From: Bacteroides oleiciplenus YIT 12058
GTDB taxonomy: Bacteria > Bacteroidota > Bacteroidia > Bacteroidales > Bacteroidaceae
Assembly (NCBI RefSeq): GCF_000315485.1
Contig: NZ_JH992940.1
Location: 1,686,816-1,750,815 of the forward strand
DNA length: 64,000 bases
Direction: 5' to 3'
Both the position numbers and the translations under genes were made by a program. Positions 27,521 through 36,618 of this stretch are shown here, one piece after another (position 1 is the stretch's first letter; each line of letters opens with the position of its first letter). The notes below the pieces were generated by a model. It saw only the letters and a list, made by a program, of their open reading frames with translations. It searched no databases and was not told where the DNA came from.

Positions 27521-27638
27521 TTCCGTGTGCGGGAACAACGCCTTTATAACACCATTTAAGAGAATGTACTCCTTTTTTCACGTCCTTTTTCATATCTAAG
27601 ATAAGCTGCATCTTAACATTAAAAATAAGCTTGCTTTT

Positions 27639-27669
27639 TTTGTATTGCTTTCGGTTTACATTATCTTTG
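27639..27669 (+). promoter_or_regulatory. Consensus promoter of miaA
   Basis: TTTG (27639-27642), a 19-base spacer, then TATCTTTG (27662-27669). Predicted start near 27676, 17 bases before the miaA ATG. Between 27521 and 27638 I see only an AT-rich stretch without ORF. Confidence 0.82.
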
Positions 27670-27692
27670 TAGGAAAATAATCAAAACGACTT

Positions 27693-28613
27693 ATGCCTGA
27701 CTATGATTTGATAGCTATATTAGGTCCTACCGCCTCCGGAAAAACTCCTTTTGCCGCAGCACTGGCAGATGTCCTCGACACCGAAATCATCAGTGCAGAT
27801 TCCAGACAAATCTACCGTGGCATGGACCTTGGTACGGGGAAAGACCTCGTAGATTATACTGTGAATGGTAAACAAATTCCTTATCACTTGATTGACATTG
27901 CCGACCCGGGCTATAAATACAATGTTTTCGAATATCAACGTGATTTTCTGACAGCTTACGAGAGTATTGAACAAAAAGGGAAACTTCCCGTTTTGTGTGG
28001 AGGTACGGGTATGTATCTGGAGGCTGTGTTGAAAGGATATAAGTTGTTACCTGTTCCCGAAAACCCGGAATTGCGCACGCAACTTGCCGATAAATCTCTG
28101 GAAGAGTTGACCGAAATGCTAAAACAGTATAAATCCCTGCATAATACCACGGACGTAGATACTACTAAGCGTGCCATTCGTGCCATTGAAATAGAAGAGT
28201 ATTATGCACATACTCCGGTAGACGAACGGGCATTTCCCAAATTGAACAGTCTCATCATTGGTGTGAACATAGACCGGGAGTTGCGTCGTGAAAAGATATC
28301 CCGCCGCCTGCGCCAACGCTTGGACGAGGGAATGGTAGATGAAGTACGTCGTCTGATAGACTCGGGTATCCAGCCGGATGACCTCATCTATTACGGTTTG
28401 GAATACAAGTATCTGACGCTTTACGCCATCGGCAAGTTGACTTACGAAGAGATGTACAAGGAACTGGAAACCGCCATTCACCAATTTGCCAAACGCCAGA
28501 TGACCTGGTTCCGGGGTATGGAGCGTCGTGGTTTCACCATCCATTGGGTGGATGCCGGACTACCGATGGAAGAAAAGATTGCTTTTGTACAAGCGAAACT
28601 CAAAGAGAATTAG
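27693..28613 (+). CDS. miaA: tRNA dimethylallyltransferase MiaA
   Basis: A 306-residue cytoplasmic enzyme that adds a dimethylallyl group to N6 of A37 in tRNAs reading U-starting codons. The P-loop is GPTASGKT at 11-18, followed by the substrate motif DSRQIYRGMDLGTGK (36-50) and the conserved GGTGMYL and YGLEYKYL segments. The C-terminal motif TWFRGMERRG is a variant of the usual RQ-TWFR core. Length fits the family. It heads a likely unit with the lipid-kinase-like gene (70 bp gap) and kdsA (99 bp gap), although the gaps contain repeats. Confidence 0.95.
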   Translation: MPDYDLIAILGPTASGKTPFAAALADVLDTEIISADSRQIYRGMDLGTGKDLVDYTVNGKQIPYHLIDIADPGYKYNVFEYQRDFLTAYESIEQKGKLPVLCGGTGMYLEAVLKGYKLLPVPENPELRTQLADKSLEELTEMLKQYKSLHNTTDVDTTKRAIRAIEIEEYYAHTPVDERAFPKLNSLIIGVNIDRELRREKISRRLRQRLDEGMVDEVRRLIDSGIQPDDLIYYGLEYKYLTLYAIGKLTYEEMYKELETAIHQFAKRQMTWFRGMERRGFTIHWVDAGLPMEEKIAFVQAKLKEN

Positions 28614-28683
28614 TATTTTTGTAATTTGAGAGTCGAAGATTGAAAATTAAGAGTTGAGGATTCATAATTCATAAATTAGCGTC

Positions 28684-29610
28684 ATGAGTGTAGAGCCCGA
28701 AAAGTGGGGGGTGATATACAACCCCAAAGCCGGTACCCGGAAAGTACAGAAACGGTGGAAAGAAATCAAAGAATACATGGACAGCAAAGGCGTGTCTTAT
28801 GATTACGTCCAGTCCGAAGGGTTCGGGTCTGTGGAGCGCCTGGCCGGTATTCTCGCTAACAACGGCTACCGCACTATCGTGGTTGTGGGTGGCGATGGTG
28901 CACTGAATGATGCCATCAATGGCATTATGTCGTCTAATGCAGAAGCTAAAAGAGAAATTGCTATAGGTATCATCCCGAACGGTATCGGTAATGATTTTGC
29001 CAAATACTGGGAAATGACATCAGAATACAAAGACGCAGTAGATTGCATCATCAACAACCGCCGCCGTAAAATAGACGTAGGGTTTTGTAACTATTATGAT
29101 GGTGAGAAACACATTACCCGCTATTTTCTTAATGCCATCAATATTGGTTTGGGAGCTCGTATCGTGAAAATATCCGATCAGACCAAACGTTTCTGGGGAG
29201 TGAAATTTCTATCTTATCTCATGGCACTCATCTCAATTATCTTTGAACGAAAACTCTACCGGATGCACCTCAAGATAAACGGAGAACATATCCGCGGACG
29301 TATCATGACAGTCTGTATTGGTAGCGCATGGGGGTATGGACAAGCGCCAAGCGCAGTCCCCTATAATGGATGGCTCGATGTATCTGTCATTTATCGTCCG
29401 GAGTTATTACAACTTGTATCAGGGCTATGGATGCTTATTCAGGGACGCATTTTAAATCATAAAGTCGTAATGCCTTACCGGACACAAAAAGTGAAAGTGC
29501 TACGTGCACAAAATGCCTCCGTAGACTTGGACGGCCGTATCCTCGACAGGCATTTCCCATTGGATATCGGGATTATGCATGAGGCTATCACACTGATTAT
29601 ACCAAACTGA
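28684..29610 (+). CDS. Diacylglycerol kinase-family lipid kinase (YegS/DagK-like)
   Basis: A 308-residue protein with the DAGK_cat fold: phosphate-binding NPKAGTRK near 13-20, the nucleotide motif GGDGALND at 69-76 (family consensus GGDGTxNE), and GIIPNGIGNDFAKYW. The C-terminal beta domain carries DLDGR, usual for the metal-binding part. Family members phosphorylate diacylglycerol or related lipids at the membrane face. The T-to-A change in GGDGT is tolerated in many relatives. Substrate is not evident. It lies between miaA and kdsA; the second is LPS-related, so a role in envelope lipid recycling is possible but inferred. Confidence 0.88.
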   Translation: MSVEPEKWGVIYNPKAGTRKVQKRWKEIKEYMDSKGVSYDYVQSEGFGSVERLAGILANNGYRTIVVVGGDGALNDAINGIMSSNAEAKREIAIGIIPNGIGNDFAKYWEMTSEYKDAVDCIINNRRRKIDVGFCNYYDGEKHITRYFLNAINIGLGARIVKISDQTKRFWGVKFLSYLMALISIIFERKLYRMHLKINGEHIRGRIMTVCIGSAWGYGQAPSAVPYNGWLDVSVIYRPELLQLVSGLWMLIQGRILNHKVVMPYRTQKVKVLRAQNASVDLDGRILDRHFPLDIGIMHEAITLIIPN

Positions 29611-29624
29611 AATTAACGATTAAC

Positions 29625-29691
29625 GTTTAGTGATAAATGATTAGTACTATGCGGAATAACGGCGCAGCCTACTAATCACTTATCACTAAAC
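29625..29691. repeat. Intergenic inverted repeat, TAATCACTA family, copy 1
   Basis: GTTTAGTGATAA..TGATTAGTA on the left pairs with TACTAATCA..TTATCACTAAAC on the right, with a loop containing GGCGCAGCC. Extra copies of ACACTAAA follow up to kdsA. Related elements occur after kdsA (about 30631-30660) and after M16 gene 2 (33611-33732). It may act as a transcript-end hairpin. Confidence 0.65.
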
Positions 29692-29709
29692 ACTAAACAC
29701 TAAATACTT

Positions 29710-30513
29710 ATGATTGAACTGAAAAATAACCCTGCTGGGAATTTCTTCTTATTGGCAGGTCCTTGTGTTATCGAAGGGGAAGAGATGGCGATGCGGATTG
29801 CCGAACGTGTTGTGACCATCACCGAGAAATTACAAATTCCCTATGTATTTAAAGGTTCTTACCGTAAAGCTAATCGTTCGCGTCTGGACTCATTTATGGG
29901 TATAGGCGATGAAAAAGCATTGAAGGTACTGGAGAAAGTACACAACACTTTCGGAGTACCTACTGTTACTGACATCCATTCTGCAGAAGAAGCTGTAATG
30001 GCTGCCGAATACGTGGATGTACTGCAAATACCGGCATTTCTTTGCCGGCAAACAGACATCCTGATAGCTGCCGCAAAGACGGGAAAAGTAGTTAATATCA
30101 AGAAAGGGCAATTCCTCTCTCCTTTCGCCATGCGTTTTGCAGCGGAAAAGGTGGTAGAAGCAGGAAATAAGGAAGTCATGATTACTGAACGCGGGACTAC
30201 TTTCGGGTATCAGGACCTGGTTGTAGATTACCGTGGCATACCTGAAATGCAAACTTTCGGATACCCGGTCGTTCTGGACGTCACTCATTCTTTGCAACAA
30301 CCCAATCAAACAAGCGGAGTGACAGGCGGCATGCCTCAACTCATTGAAACAGTAGCCAAAGCCGGCATTGCCGTAGGTGTTGACGGATTATTTATAGAAA
30401 CACATGAACATCCTGAAGTTGCCAAGAGCGATGGTGCCAATATGTTGAAGCTGGACCTGCTGGAAGGATTATTGACGAAGCTGGTACGTATTCGTGAGGC
30501 GATAAAAGAATGA
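29710..30513 (+). CDS. kdsA: 3-deoxy-D-manno-octulosonate 8-phosphate synthase KdsA
   Basis: A 267-residue enzyme that condenses phosphoenolpyruvate with arabinose 5-phosphate to give Kdo-8-phosphate for lipopolysaccharide. Signature pieces: LLAGPCVIEG (14-23), FKGSYRKANRSR, DVLQIPAFLCRQTDILIAAA, KKGQFLSP and HSLQQPNQ. Cys19 in AGPC suggests the metal-dependent class, as family knowledge. Length fits. It shares the strand of miaA and the lipid-kinase-like gene, but the repeat between them may break cotranscription. Confidence 0.96.
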   Translation: MIELKNNPAGNFFLLAGPCVIEGEEMAMRIAERVVTITEKLQIPYVFKGSYRKANRSRLDSFMGIGDEKALKVLEKVHNTFGVPTVTDIHSAEEAVMAAEYVDVLQIPAFLCRQTDILIAAAKTGKVVNIKKGQFLSPFAMRFAAEKVVEAGNKEVMITERGTTFGYQDLVVDYRGIPEMQTFGYPVVLDVTHSLQQPNQTSGVTGGMPQLIETVAKAGIAVGVDGLFIETHEHPEVAKSDGANMLKLDLLEGLLTKLVRIREAIKE

Positions 30514-30520
30514 TTTGCAG

Positions 30521-30627
30521 ACTATCTGTCATTCTGAGCGTAGTCGAAGAATCTCTTCCCCTACTGTATAGCGCAGCCTTATGCCAAGAGAGTAGATCCT
30601 TCGACTACGCTCAGGATGACAGATAGT
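30521..30627. repeat. Long inverted repeat, TCGACTACGCTCAGxATGACA type
   Basis: The left arm (30521-30557) and right arm (30586-30627) are near-perfect reverse complements over about 37 bases, e.g. TGAGCGTAGTCGAAG against CTTCGACTACGCTCA. The loop holds GCGCAGCC. This text is familiar as an intergenic repeat in Bacteroidetes genomes (my recollection). It lies 8 bases past the kdsA stop and would make a strong hairpin at the transcript end. A TAATCACTAA stretch follows at 30631-30660. Confidence 0.75.
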
Positions 30628-30690
30628 ACTGCTTATCACTAATCACTAAACGCTAATCACTTTTACTCCTTTCTGCACAGTCTTCTCCAA

Positions 30691-30768
30691 AAATCTTTCC
30701 CTTCCTCTGTGATTTCCTTCCACTCCCTCCGACAAATAGAGCAAGAAACAATTTTAATCTACATCAAT
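30691..30768 (+). other. 5' leader of M16 protease gene 2, related to gene 1's leader
   Basis: Aligned with 18991-19060, this leader keeps CTGTGATTT, GACAAATAG, ACAATTTTAATCT and CAT..TATATG up to the start codon. The intervening bases are mainly pyrimidine in both. No standard promoter box is clear. Confidence 0.6.
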
Positions 30769-33603
30769 ATGAAACATTTATTTCGCAGTTTACTGGTTGT
30801 AGCATTAGTGTTATGCGCCAGTTTCCAACAAGCGGTAGCACAACAAATGCAGTTCCCGCCCCTCCCCGTTGACAAGAATGTCCGTATCGGTCATTTGGAC
30901 AACGGCCTGACTTATTACATCCGTCACAACAAATTACCCGAAAACCGGGCGGAGTTCTATATCGCCCAGAAAGTAGGCTCCATCCTCGAAGAGCCGCAAC
31001 AACGTGGACTTGCCCACTTCCTGGAACACATGGCCTTCAATGGCACAAAAAACTTTCCCGGTGATGACAAAGGTCTTGGCATCATCCCTTGGTGTGAGAC
31101 TGTAGGTATCAAGTTCGGTACAAACCTGAACGCTTATACCAGCGTCGACGAAACTGTTTACAACATCAGTAACGCTCCTATCGACCGTCCCAATGTACTG
31201 GATTCCTGTTTACTTATCCTGCACGACTGGTCCAACTTCATCTTGTTGAAAGATGACGAAATCGATAAGGAACGTGGTGTTATCCGCGAAGAATGGCGTA
31301 GTCGTAACAGCGGCATGTTGCGCGTTTACACCGATCTGTCTCCTGTTATTTATCCGGGTGACAAGTATGCAGACTGCATGCCTATCGGTTCCATTGATGT
31401 AATCAACAACTTCCCTTATAAGGATATCCGCGATTACTATCACAAATGGTATCGTCCCGACTTGCAAGGTATCGTTATCGTAGGTGATATCGATGTAGAT
31501 GCCGTAGAAGCCAAACTGAAAGCAGTATTCGCTGATGTGAAAAAACCGGAAAATCCGGCAGAACGTACTTATTTCCCTGTGGCAGACAATAAAGAACCTA
31601 TCGTAGCCATCGGTACGGATAAAGAGGTGGACGATCCGTCTATCGAACTCTATTTCAAACAGGATGCAACACCTGATTCTGAAAAGAATAATGTAGGTTA
31701 TCTGGCTTCCCAATATATGGTAAACATGATTACCAGCATGCTGAATGCCCGCCTGAGTGAAATTACCCAGAGCGCTAACCCGCCATTTAACCGTGCAGCC
31801 AGCACTTACGGTAATTTCTTCCTGTCTAAAACAAAAGAAGCTCTCAATATTTACGCTTCAAGCAAGGCTGACGGCATTGAAGGAGCTATGAAAACCTTAT
31901 TACAAGAAACAGAACGTGCACGTCGTTTCGGCTTCACCGATTCAGAATATACCCGTGCACGCGCCAACTATCTGCAACGTTTGGAGTCTGCTTATAACGA
32001 ACGTGAGAAAACCAAACACGGTTCTTATGTACGCGAATATGTACGTAACTTCCTGGACGCAGAACCTATTCCGGGCATCGAAACAGAATATGCCATGATG
32101 AATCAACTGGCTCCGAACATCCCTGTACAAGCCATAAATATGGTAATACAGCAACTCGTTCCAGACAGCAACCAGGTGGTTATTATCGCCGGTCCTGAAA
32201 AAGAAGGATTGAAATACCCGACAAAAGAAGAAGTTGTCGCTTTGCTGAAAGGCATGAAGAATCTCGACCTGCAAGCATATGTAGATAAGGTATCTGACGA
32301 ACCTCTGATGAAAGAAGCGCCGAAAGGTGGTAAAATCGTTTCAGAGAAAGAAGGTGAAATTTATGGCAGCACAAAACTCGTCCTCTCTAACGGTGTAACG
32401 GTTTACATCAAAAAGACCGACTTTAAAGCTGACGAAATTCGCATGAAGGGTACTAGTCTGGGTGGTAAATCCATTTTCCCCGACAAAGATGCGCTCAACT
32501 TCGCAGTTATGGACAATGTGGTTGCCGCAGGTGGTCTGGGCAATTTCAGCAAAGTAGACCTGACAAAAGTATTGGCTGGTAAGAAAGTATCTGTTCAGGC
32601 CGGTCTGGGTGCAACAACTGAAAACGTATTCGGAACCTGCTCTCCGAAAGACTTCGAGACCATGATGCAGTTGACATATCTCACATTCACGGCTCCGCGT
32701 AAGGATATGGAAGCATTCGAATCTTACAAAAGCCGCACGAAAGCACAGTTGGAAAGTGCACAAGCAAATCCGCTTTCTTCCATTGGAGACTCTTTACAGA
32801 GAGCTATGTATGGCAACCATCCGCGCTTAGTATTGCTCAAACCGGAAATGGTAGATCAAATCAATTATGACCGCGTTCTGGAAATGTACAACGACCGTTT
32901 CAAAGATGCCAGCGACTTTACATTCTACTTTGTCGGTAACATCGACCTGGAAACAGCCAAACCGCTGATTGCAGAATATCTGGGTGCACTGCCTGCCATC
33001 AACCGCAAGGAGACCTTTAAAGATACCAAGATGGATATCCGTAAGGGTGTATATAAGAATGAATTTGCTAAGGAACAACAAACTCCTACAGCAACCATCG
33101 TATTCCTGTATAGCGGAAAAGCTCCTTATACATTGAAAAACAACATCCTGTTGAGCTGTATGACTCAGGTTCTCGATATGGTTTATACCGAAGAGGTACG
33201 TGAGAAAGAAGGTGGTACATACGGCGTGAACTGTATAGGCAATTTACAGAAGTATCCGAAAGAACAACTGCTGATGCAGATCATCTTCCAGACCGATCCG
33301 GAAAAGAAAGACAAACTGGCTGGTATTGTAGTAGACGAATTGAAGAAACTGGCAGCCGAAGGTCCTTCCGAGGTACATCTGCAGAAAGTAAAAGAGTATC
33401 TGTTGAAGAAGTATGCCGACAACCAAAAGGAAAACGCATACTGGCTGAACAACCTGAATGATTACTTCTTCTATGGTATGGATATGACTAAAGACTATAC
33501 AGACCTTGTAAATGGTATCACTGCCAAAGAACTCCAGAAGTTCGCAGCAGACTTACTGAAACAAGGAAACGAAATTGAAGTAACAATGACGGTGAATAAG
33601 TGA
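30769..33603 (+). CDS. M16 family zinc protease (pitrilysin-like), paralogue 2
   Basis: A 944-residue secreted protease-like protein, closely related to paralogue 1 over its whole length. HxxEH is HFLEH at 83-87, and the third ligand lies in KERGVIREEW about 77 residues later. The signal peptide begins MKHLFRSLLVVALVLC. It has an extra short segment after the zinc motif (GDDKGLGIIPWCETVG) where paralogue 1 has GDALKQYLERIG. I chose ATG at 30769 because it matches paralogue 1's start and gives a proper signal; an in-frame upstream ATG at 30709 would add 20 residues coded by the conserved leader. Active site is intact in both, so neither is a pseudogene. Confidence 0.93.
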   Translation: MKHLFRSLLVVALVLCASFQQAVAQQMQFPPLPVDKNVRIGHLDNGLTYYIRHNKLPENRAEFYIAQKVGSILEEPQQRGLAHFLEHMAFNGTKNFPGDDKGLGIIPWCETVGIKFGTNLNAYTSVDETVYNISNAPIDRPNVLDSCLLILHDWSNFILLKDDEIDKERGVIREEWRSRNSGMLRVYTDLSPVIYPGDKYADCMPIGSIDVINNFPYKDIRDYYHKWYRPDLQGIVIVGDIDVDAVEAKLKAVFADVKKPENPAERTYFPVADNKEPIVAIGTDKEVDDPSIELYFKQDATPDSEKNNVGYLASQYMVNMITSMLNARLSEITQSANPPFNRAASTYGNFFLSKTKEALNIYASSKADGIEGAMKTLLQETERARRFGFTDSEYTRARANYLQRLESAYNEREKTKHGSYVREYVRNFLDAEPIPGIETEYAMMNQLAPNIPVQAINMVIQQLVPDSNQVVIIAGPEKEGLKYPTKEEVVALLKGMKNLDLQAYVDKVSDEPLMKEAPKGGKIVSEKEGEIYGSTKLVLSNGVTVYIKKTDFKADEIRMKGTSLGGKSIFPDKDALNFAVMDNVVAAGGLGNFSKVDLTKVLAGKKVSVQAGLGATTENVFGTCSPKDFETMMQLTYLTFTAPRKDMEAFESYKSRTKAQLESAQANPLSSIGDSLQRAMYGNHPRLVLLKPEMVDQINYDRVLEMYNDRFKDASDFTFYFVGNIDLETAKPLIAEYLGALPAINRKETFKDTKMDIRKGVYKNEFAKEQQTPTATIVFLYSGKAPYTLKNNILLSCMTQVLDMVYTEEVREKEGGTYGVNCIGNLQKYPKEQLLMQIIFQTDPEKKDKLAGIVVDELKKLAAEGPSEVHLQKVKEYLLKKYADNQKENAYWLNNLNDYFFYGMDMTKDYTDLVNGITAKELQKFAADLLKQGNEIEVTMTVNK

Positions 33604-33610
33604 TTAGAGT

Positions 33611-33732
33611 ATTAGTGATTAGTGATAAGCAGGCTAGCGCTATAAGCAACTTATCACTAATCACTAATCACTAATAACTAATCACCATCCCTCTCCTACG
33701 TTTATCATTAATCACTAATAACTAATCACTAA
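33611..33732. repeat. Intergenic inverted repeat, TAATCACTA family, copy 3
   Basis: ATTAGTGATTAGTGATAAG (33611-33629) is the exact reverse complement of CTTATCACTAATCACTAAT (33650-33668). The loop AGGCTAGCGCTATA resembles the GC core of the sister elements. More TAATCACTAA units continue to 33732, six bases from the next start codon. Confidence 0.75.
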
Positions 33733-33737
33733 ATAAC

Positions 33738-35225
33738 ATGAACTTATTTCTCGAACTGCGCAAGCACGGAAAGTTAGCAGAAAAGCGAAATCCGATGTAC
33801 GAAAAGAGTAAATTCGGAAAGTTCTGGATGTACTTCATGGCTGTGTTCTGGGCAGGTTATCTCATTTTTTTCGGTACAACATTCGCATTTGCGTTTGATG
33901 GTGGAGCCACAGAAGCCTATCATGTAATGAACAGCGGACTGATATTTGTACTCGCTTTGGACTTCATCATGCGTTTTCCTTTCCAGAAAACACCAACTCA
34001 GGAAGTGAAACCTTACTTGTTGCTGCCCGTAAAGCGAAATCGGCTTATCGACTTTCTGCTGATACGTTCCGGATTGAGCGGATTTAACTTCATCTGGCTG
34101 TTCCTGTTCGTTCCATTCGCCATCATCACTATTACCAAATTCTACGGTATTATCGGCGTATTAACGTATTGTATTGGCATTTGGCTACTTATCATATTCA
34201 ATAATTACTGGTTCTTGTTGTGCCGTACACTTATAGGAGAACGTCTCTGGTGGGTTGCACTTCCTCTGGTGGTATATGGTGGAATTGCTGCTGCTTTATT
34301 CATTCCGGATAATAGTCCGGTCTTCGACTTATTCATAAATTTGGGAGAAGGCTTTATCACAGGAAACTTACTGGCATTCATCGGAGTAATCGCTGCCATC
34401 GCCTTGATATGGTTCATCAACCGAACGATGATGCGCGGATTGATTTACAATGAGCTCAATAAAGTAGAAGACACTAAAGTCAAGCACGTGTCCGAATACA
34501 AGTTCCTGGACCGCTATGGTGAAGTAGGCGAATACATGCGCCTAGAGCTAAAACTACTGTTACGAAACAAGGTTTGCAAGAACTCTCTGCGTACCGTTAT
34601 CCTTGTAGTGGTTGCTTTCAGTCTAGTGCTTAGTTTTACCGAAGTATATGACGGCACGGGTATGAAGAACTTTATTGTCATATACAATTTCGTCATTTTC
34701 GGTATTCTTTTCTTATCCAGTCTGATGAGCTACGAAGGAAATTACATAGACGGTCTGATGAGCCGCAAGGAGTCTATTTACAATCTACTCCGTGCCAAAT
34801 ATACGGTTTACAGCATTGCCATCCTTGTACCTTTTATCTTGATGATACCTGCTATTGCTACCGGAAAACTGGCTCTGTTGACTTGTATTTCATGGGCTGT
34901 GTTTAGTGTAGGATGCATCTATTTCTTCCTGTTCCAGTTAGCTGTATTCAACAACAAAACCGTTGACCTGAATGCCAAAATGAGCAGTCGCCAGAATGTG
35001 GGAACCGGATTGCAAAATCTAATTGCCGGTGCCGCTTTCGGTGTACCTCTTATATTGAACTATATTCTGACTACAGTTATAGGCCAGGAAACAACTTCAT
35101 GGATACTGCTTGCTATAGGAGCCGGTTTTATCCTCACCTCCAACCTATGGTTGAAGAACGTCTACCTGCGTTTCATGAAACGTAGATACAAGAATATGGA
35201 AGGGTTCAGAGATAGCAGACAGTAA
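33738..35225 (+). CDS. DUF5687-type ABC transporter membrane protein
   Basis: A 495-residue integral membrane protein with about 10-12 hydrophobic segments (for example WMYFMAVFWAGYLIFFGTTF and LIWFLFLFVPFAI-like stretches) and charged cytoplasmic ends. It fits the DUF5687 / ABC-2-like family of Bacteroidetes, which lies next to an ATPase gene. The partner ATPase begins 26 bp downstream, so they likely form one exporter. The substrate is not evident. N-terminal LRKHGKLAEKRNP is a typical cytoplasmic leader of this family (recollection). Confidence 0.8.
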   Translation: MNLFLELRKHGKLAEKRNPMYEKSKFGKFWMYFMAVFWAGYLIFFGTTFAFAFDGGATEAYHVMNSGLIFVLALDFIMRFPFQKTPTQEVKPYLLLPVKRNRLIDFLLIRSGLSGFNFIWLFLFVPFAIITITKFYGIIGVLTYCIGIWLLIIFNNYWFLLCRTLIGERLWWVALPLVVYGGIAAALFIPDNSPVFDLFINLGEGFITGNLLAFIGVIAAIALIWFINRTMMRGLIYNELNKVEDTKVKHVSEYKFLDRYGEVGEYMRLELKLLLRNKVCKNSLRTVILVVVAFSLVLSFTEVYDGTGMKNFIVIYNFVIFGILFLSSLMSYEGNYIDGLMSRKESIYNLLRAKYTVYSIAILVPFILMIPAIATGKLALLTCISWAVFSVGCIYFFLFQLAVFNNKTVDLNAKMSSRQNVGTGLQNLIAGAAFGVPLILNYILTTVIGQETTSWILLAIGAGFILTSNLWLKNVYLRFMKRRYKNMEGFRDSRQ

Positions 35226-35251
35226 GAAAATAATGATTAAATAGTAACAAT

Positions 35252-36082
35252 ATGATAAACATAAATAATCTCCAAAAAAACTTCGGACAAAAGAAAGCCG
35301 TAGATATTGAGAAATATACCATTAATCAGGGTGACATGCTGGGTTTAGTAGGTAACAACGGAGCCGGTAAGACTACCCTTTTCCGTTTGATACTGGACCT
35401 TTTGCAGGCAGATCAGGGTAATGTGACCATCAACGACATCGACGTATGCAAAAACGAAGACTGGAAACAATTCACCGGTGCTTTCATTGATGATGGTTTC
35501 CTGATCGATTATCTCACTCCGGAAGAGTATTTCTACTTCATCGGTAAGATGTATGGTCTGAAAAAAGAAGAAGTAGACGAGCGGTTGCTTCCGTTTGAAC
35601 GCTTCATGAATAATGAAGTGATTGGTCAGAAAAAGTTTATCCGTAACTTCTCTGCCGGAAATAAGCAGAAAATCGGTATCATCTCCGCTATGTTGCATCA
35701 TCCTCAATTACTTATTCTGGACGAACCGTTCAACTTCCTCGATCCGAGTTCACAGTCCATCATCAAGCACTTGCTGAAAAAGTATAATGAAGAGCATCAT
35801 GCCACGGTAATCATTTCAAGCCACAACCTGAATCATACGGTAGATGTATGTCCCCGTATTGCTCTGTTGGAGAACGGTGTGATTATCCGTGATATCCAGA
35901 ATGAAAACAATTCGGCAGAGAAAGAGCTTGAAGACTACTTCAATATCAGAGTAGAAGAAGAAATTGAAGAAGAACTGGCGGAAGCAGTGATCGAAGAAAC
36001 ACCTGCTCCAGAAACAATCGTTGAAGAAACCATTGTTGAAGAAACTGTAGTTCAACCGGAAAAGAAAGAAGGACAGGAATGA
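35252..36082 (+). CDS. ABC transporter ATP-binding protein
   Basis: A 276-residue ATPase: Walker A GNNGAGKT at 34-41, signature NFSAGNKQK (a variant of LSGGQ), Walker B LLILDEPFNFLDP, and the switch His in SSHNL. A C-terminal tail of about 50 residues is very acidic with repeats ETIVEETIVEETVV, unusual for the family and probably disordered. It pairs with the membrane protein upstream. Its stop overlaps the start of the next gene by 4 bases (ATGA), showing translational coupling to the NlpC/P60 gene. Confidence 0.93.
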   Translation: MININNLQKNFGQKKAVDIEKYTINQGDMLGLVGNNGAGKTTLFRLILDLLQADQGNVTINDIDVCKNEDWKQFTGAFIDDGFLIDYLTPEEYFYFIGKMYGLKKEEVDERLLPFERFMNNEVIGQKKFIRNFSAGNKQKIGIISAMLHHPQLLILDEPFNFLDPSSQSIIKHLLKKYNEEHHATVIISSHNLNHTVDVCPRIALLENGVIIRDIQNENNSAEKELEDYFNIRVEEEIEEELAEAVIEETPAPETIVEETIVEETVVQPEKKEGQE

Positions 36083-36591
36083 GGAAATACTTCTTATATA
36101 TAGTTGCACTTGTCGGACTGACATTTAGTTTAAGTTCTTGTCGTAGCTCGGCGCCGCGCCTCGACTACAAGGCACTGGCTAAAGCTTCTGTCCGCTTAGG
36201 AGTAGATATAAATAAGGAAGATAACCATAAGCTGTACATCGCCTCTGCGGAGTGGTTAGGTGTTCCCTACCGCGCAGGCGGTGACAGCAAACAGGGTACC
36301 GACTGTTCCGGTCTGGTATCGCAACTCTATACAAGAGTATATAACATCCGTCTGGCCCGAAGTACTAACGACCAGCTTAAAGAAAGCAACAAAGTCTCCC
36401 GCCGCAACCTGCGTGAGGGAGACCTAGTCTTTTTCACCAGCCGTGCCTCCAAAAAGAAAGTGGCGCACGTGGGTATCTACCTCAAAAATGGAAAATTCAT
36501 CCATGCCAGCACCAGCAAAGGAGTAATTGTCAGTGCTCTCAATGAGAAGTACTATACGCAATACTGGCTTTGCGGGGGAAGGGTGAAATGA
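36079..36591 (+). CDS. NlpC/P60 family cell-wall peptidase, lipoprotein
   Basis: A 170-residue lipoprotein (lipobox ends at Cys21, SLSSC). NlpC/P60 catalytic residues are Cys76 in GTDCSGLV, His130 in VAHVGIYL and probably His142 in FIHAS. Family members cut the gamma-D-Glu-to-diamino acid bond of peptidoglycan peptides. Coupled by ATGA overlap to the ABC ATPase, it may act on the envelope together with that transporter; this link is inferred. Confidence 0.93.
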   Translation: MRKYFLYIVALVGLTFSLSSCRSSAPRLDYKALAKASVRLGVDINKEDNHKLYIASAEWLGVPYRAGGDSKQGTDCSGLVSQLYTRVYNIRLARSTNDQLKESNKVSRRNLREGDLVFFTSRASKKKVAHVGIYLKNGKFIHASTSKGVIVSALNEKYYTQYWLCGGRVK

Positions 36592-36618
36592 TAGTTTAAA
36601 CTTCAAAAAGAAAAAAGA

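Noticed and set aside
27348..27611. Minus-strand ORF of 87 codons around the small-RNA candidate
   Set aside because: It spans a promoter and runs into the end of a real plus-strand gene; the promoter and terminator inside it argue for a short RNA instead.
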